Origin: Verrucomicrobiia bacterium | GTDB lineage: Bacteria; Verrucomicrobiota; Verrucomicrobiia; Palsa-1439 | Reading direction: 5' to 3' | Length of the DNA: 64,000 bases | Assembly (NCBI GenBank): GCA_022072455.1 | Contig: JAJVHY010000003.1 | Location: forward strand, 1-64,000 | Shown here: piece by piece, positions 63,483 to 64,000 of the stretch | Position numbering within the stretch: the stretch's first letter is position 1 | Layout of the letters: each line of letters opens with the position of its first letter | Translations under genes and position numbers: made by a program | Notes under the pieces: model-generated | Told to the model about the DNA's origin: nothing | What the model saw: the letters and a program-made list of their open reading frames with translations, nothing else | The model's database searches: none

Positions 63483-64000
63483 TGATGGTGGTGCCGGCAA
63501 ACTCGACAGGGCCATTAAGGATGTTGGTAGTTAATGTGGTGTGCAACTCCACGCGCCCTCCGCCAAAGAGTATGTTTCCCGCACCGATGTGATTGCCGTT
63601 TGTCCAAGTGGCTCCTACCACTCCATCGGCCGGTTCGAGCAGTTCAAAACCATTGGTCGATGTGCCCACTCGGTCAAGGGTCACAATCGAATCCGTGAAG
63701 CCAGTTCCCCATTTCATTGTCCGAGCGTGGGAGTAACTGTTTGCGTTGGTGATGGTGACAAAGGAGGCAAAATTCGTGATGGACCGCACGGGCGTCCGTT
63801 GATCGCTTGGACATTTGAAAATGGCATAGGACTCATTGACGTAATTCGACAGCAGCCCAAATGAATGGTTGGAGCGGTCGAAGATGGGGCGAACAGCCAC
63901 AACATTGGTCGTCGCGTAAGGGGCTCTCTGATAGTAATCATCGGCGTACATTGCAACGCCTTGTCCAATTTGCCGGAGATTGTTGGCACAACTGAGCCGG
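63457..64000 (-). CDS. Prepilin-type protein, 5-prime end outside the window
   Basis: Partial; the first residues inside the window are RLSCANNLRQIGQGVAMYAD, the conserved segment after the prepilin helix, so the missing part is the N-terminal FTLIELL region. About 180 residues are present. The C-terminal half has GNILFGGGRVELHTTL where the DGHV motif is normally found (GGGRV in place of DGHV), a variation. It is a member of the same pseudopilin family as three other loci here. Confidence 0.82.
   Translation of the reverse strand, partial: RLSCANNLRQIGQGVAMYADDYYQRAPYATTNVVAVRPIFDRSNHSFGLLSNYVNESYAIFKCPSDQRTPVRSITNFASFVTITNANSYSHARTMKWGTGFTDSIVTLDRVGTSTNGFELLEPADGVVGATWTNGNHIGAGNILFGGGRVELHTTLTTNILNGPVEFAGTTITNSVQNPL

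Overview
The window is about 60% GC, gene-dense bacterial chromosome, most likely from the Verrucomicrobia (Limisphaerales/Pedosphaera-like). Three things point there: several prepilin-type proteins with an N-terminal FTLIELLVV-like segment and a late DGHV-type motif, a PEP-CTERM surface protein, and small lipoprotein and coiled-coil families typical of that phylum. This is inference from family content; there is no rRNA or other marker. Genes are packed in operons, and very many neighbours share a 4-base ATGA (or GTGA/TTGA) stop/start overlap. That overlap fixes many starts and exposes two frameshifts.

Layout. 1-5.8 kb: an oligopeptidase B-like lipoprotein, then a reverse-strand run (YdjY-like protein, tandem metallo-beta-lactamase protein with a C-terminal frameshift, NYN RNase, coiled-coil protein, small lipoprotein). 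5.8-8.9 kb: histidine kinase, receiver, and receiver-PP2C phosphatase cassette. 9-13.6 kb: divergent heavy-metal P-type ATPase, glycosyltransferase, LOG-family protein, FHA/DUF4388 protein. 13.6-22.5 kb: an expanded kdp potassium operon in the order small ORF, kdpF, kdpB, second KdpF-like ORF, kdpA, kdpC, 80-aa membrane protein, four-helix sensor-like protein, kdpD, kdpE. 22.6-26.8 kb: thioesterase and SMC. 27-36.6 kb: GT-C membrane glycosyltransferase with a prepilin, an anchored unknown, KtrB/KtrA, gltX, pgsA, then a cobalamin riboswitch heading a PEP-CTERM / prepilin / DUF1289 run. 36.6-40 kb: folP-dacA-cdaR-glmM. 40-49.9 kb: nitroreductase, ftsH, HDAC-like hydrolase, a STAS/STAS/RsbW partner-switching set under a near-consensus promoter, grpE, dnaJ, rsmE, a receiver, a MacB-like permease. 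49.9-60.7 kb: carbohydrate-type metabolism (hydrolase, xylose-isomerase-like protein, transaldolase-like protein, M81 peptidase, SDR, class-III aminotransferase, GH38 alpha-mannosidase) interrupted by a toxin-antitoxin pair and a lower-GC TPR gene between repeats. 60.7-64 kb: hicBA with a broken hicA, a decayed prepilin, two further prepilins (one cut by the window end) and a membrane-anchored unknown.

How the genes fit together. Two K+ uptake systems (Kdp, Ktr) lie within 25 kb of the c-di-AMP cyclase operon dacA-cdaR-glmM. In other bacteria c-di-AMP controls K+ import and GlmM feeds peptidoglycan synthesis, so the window looks rich in osmotic and cell-wall homeostasis genes. The most novel-looking parts are the extra small and sensor-like genes in the kdp operon and the B12 riboswitch in front of surface and pseudopilin genes. 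Three separate one-base-deficit frameshifts (near 3745, 61006 and about 61450) may be assembly errors or real decay.
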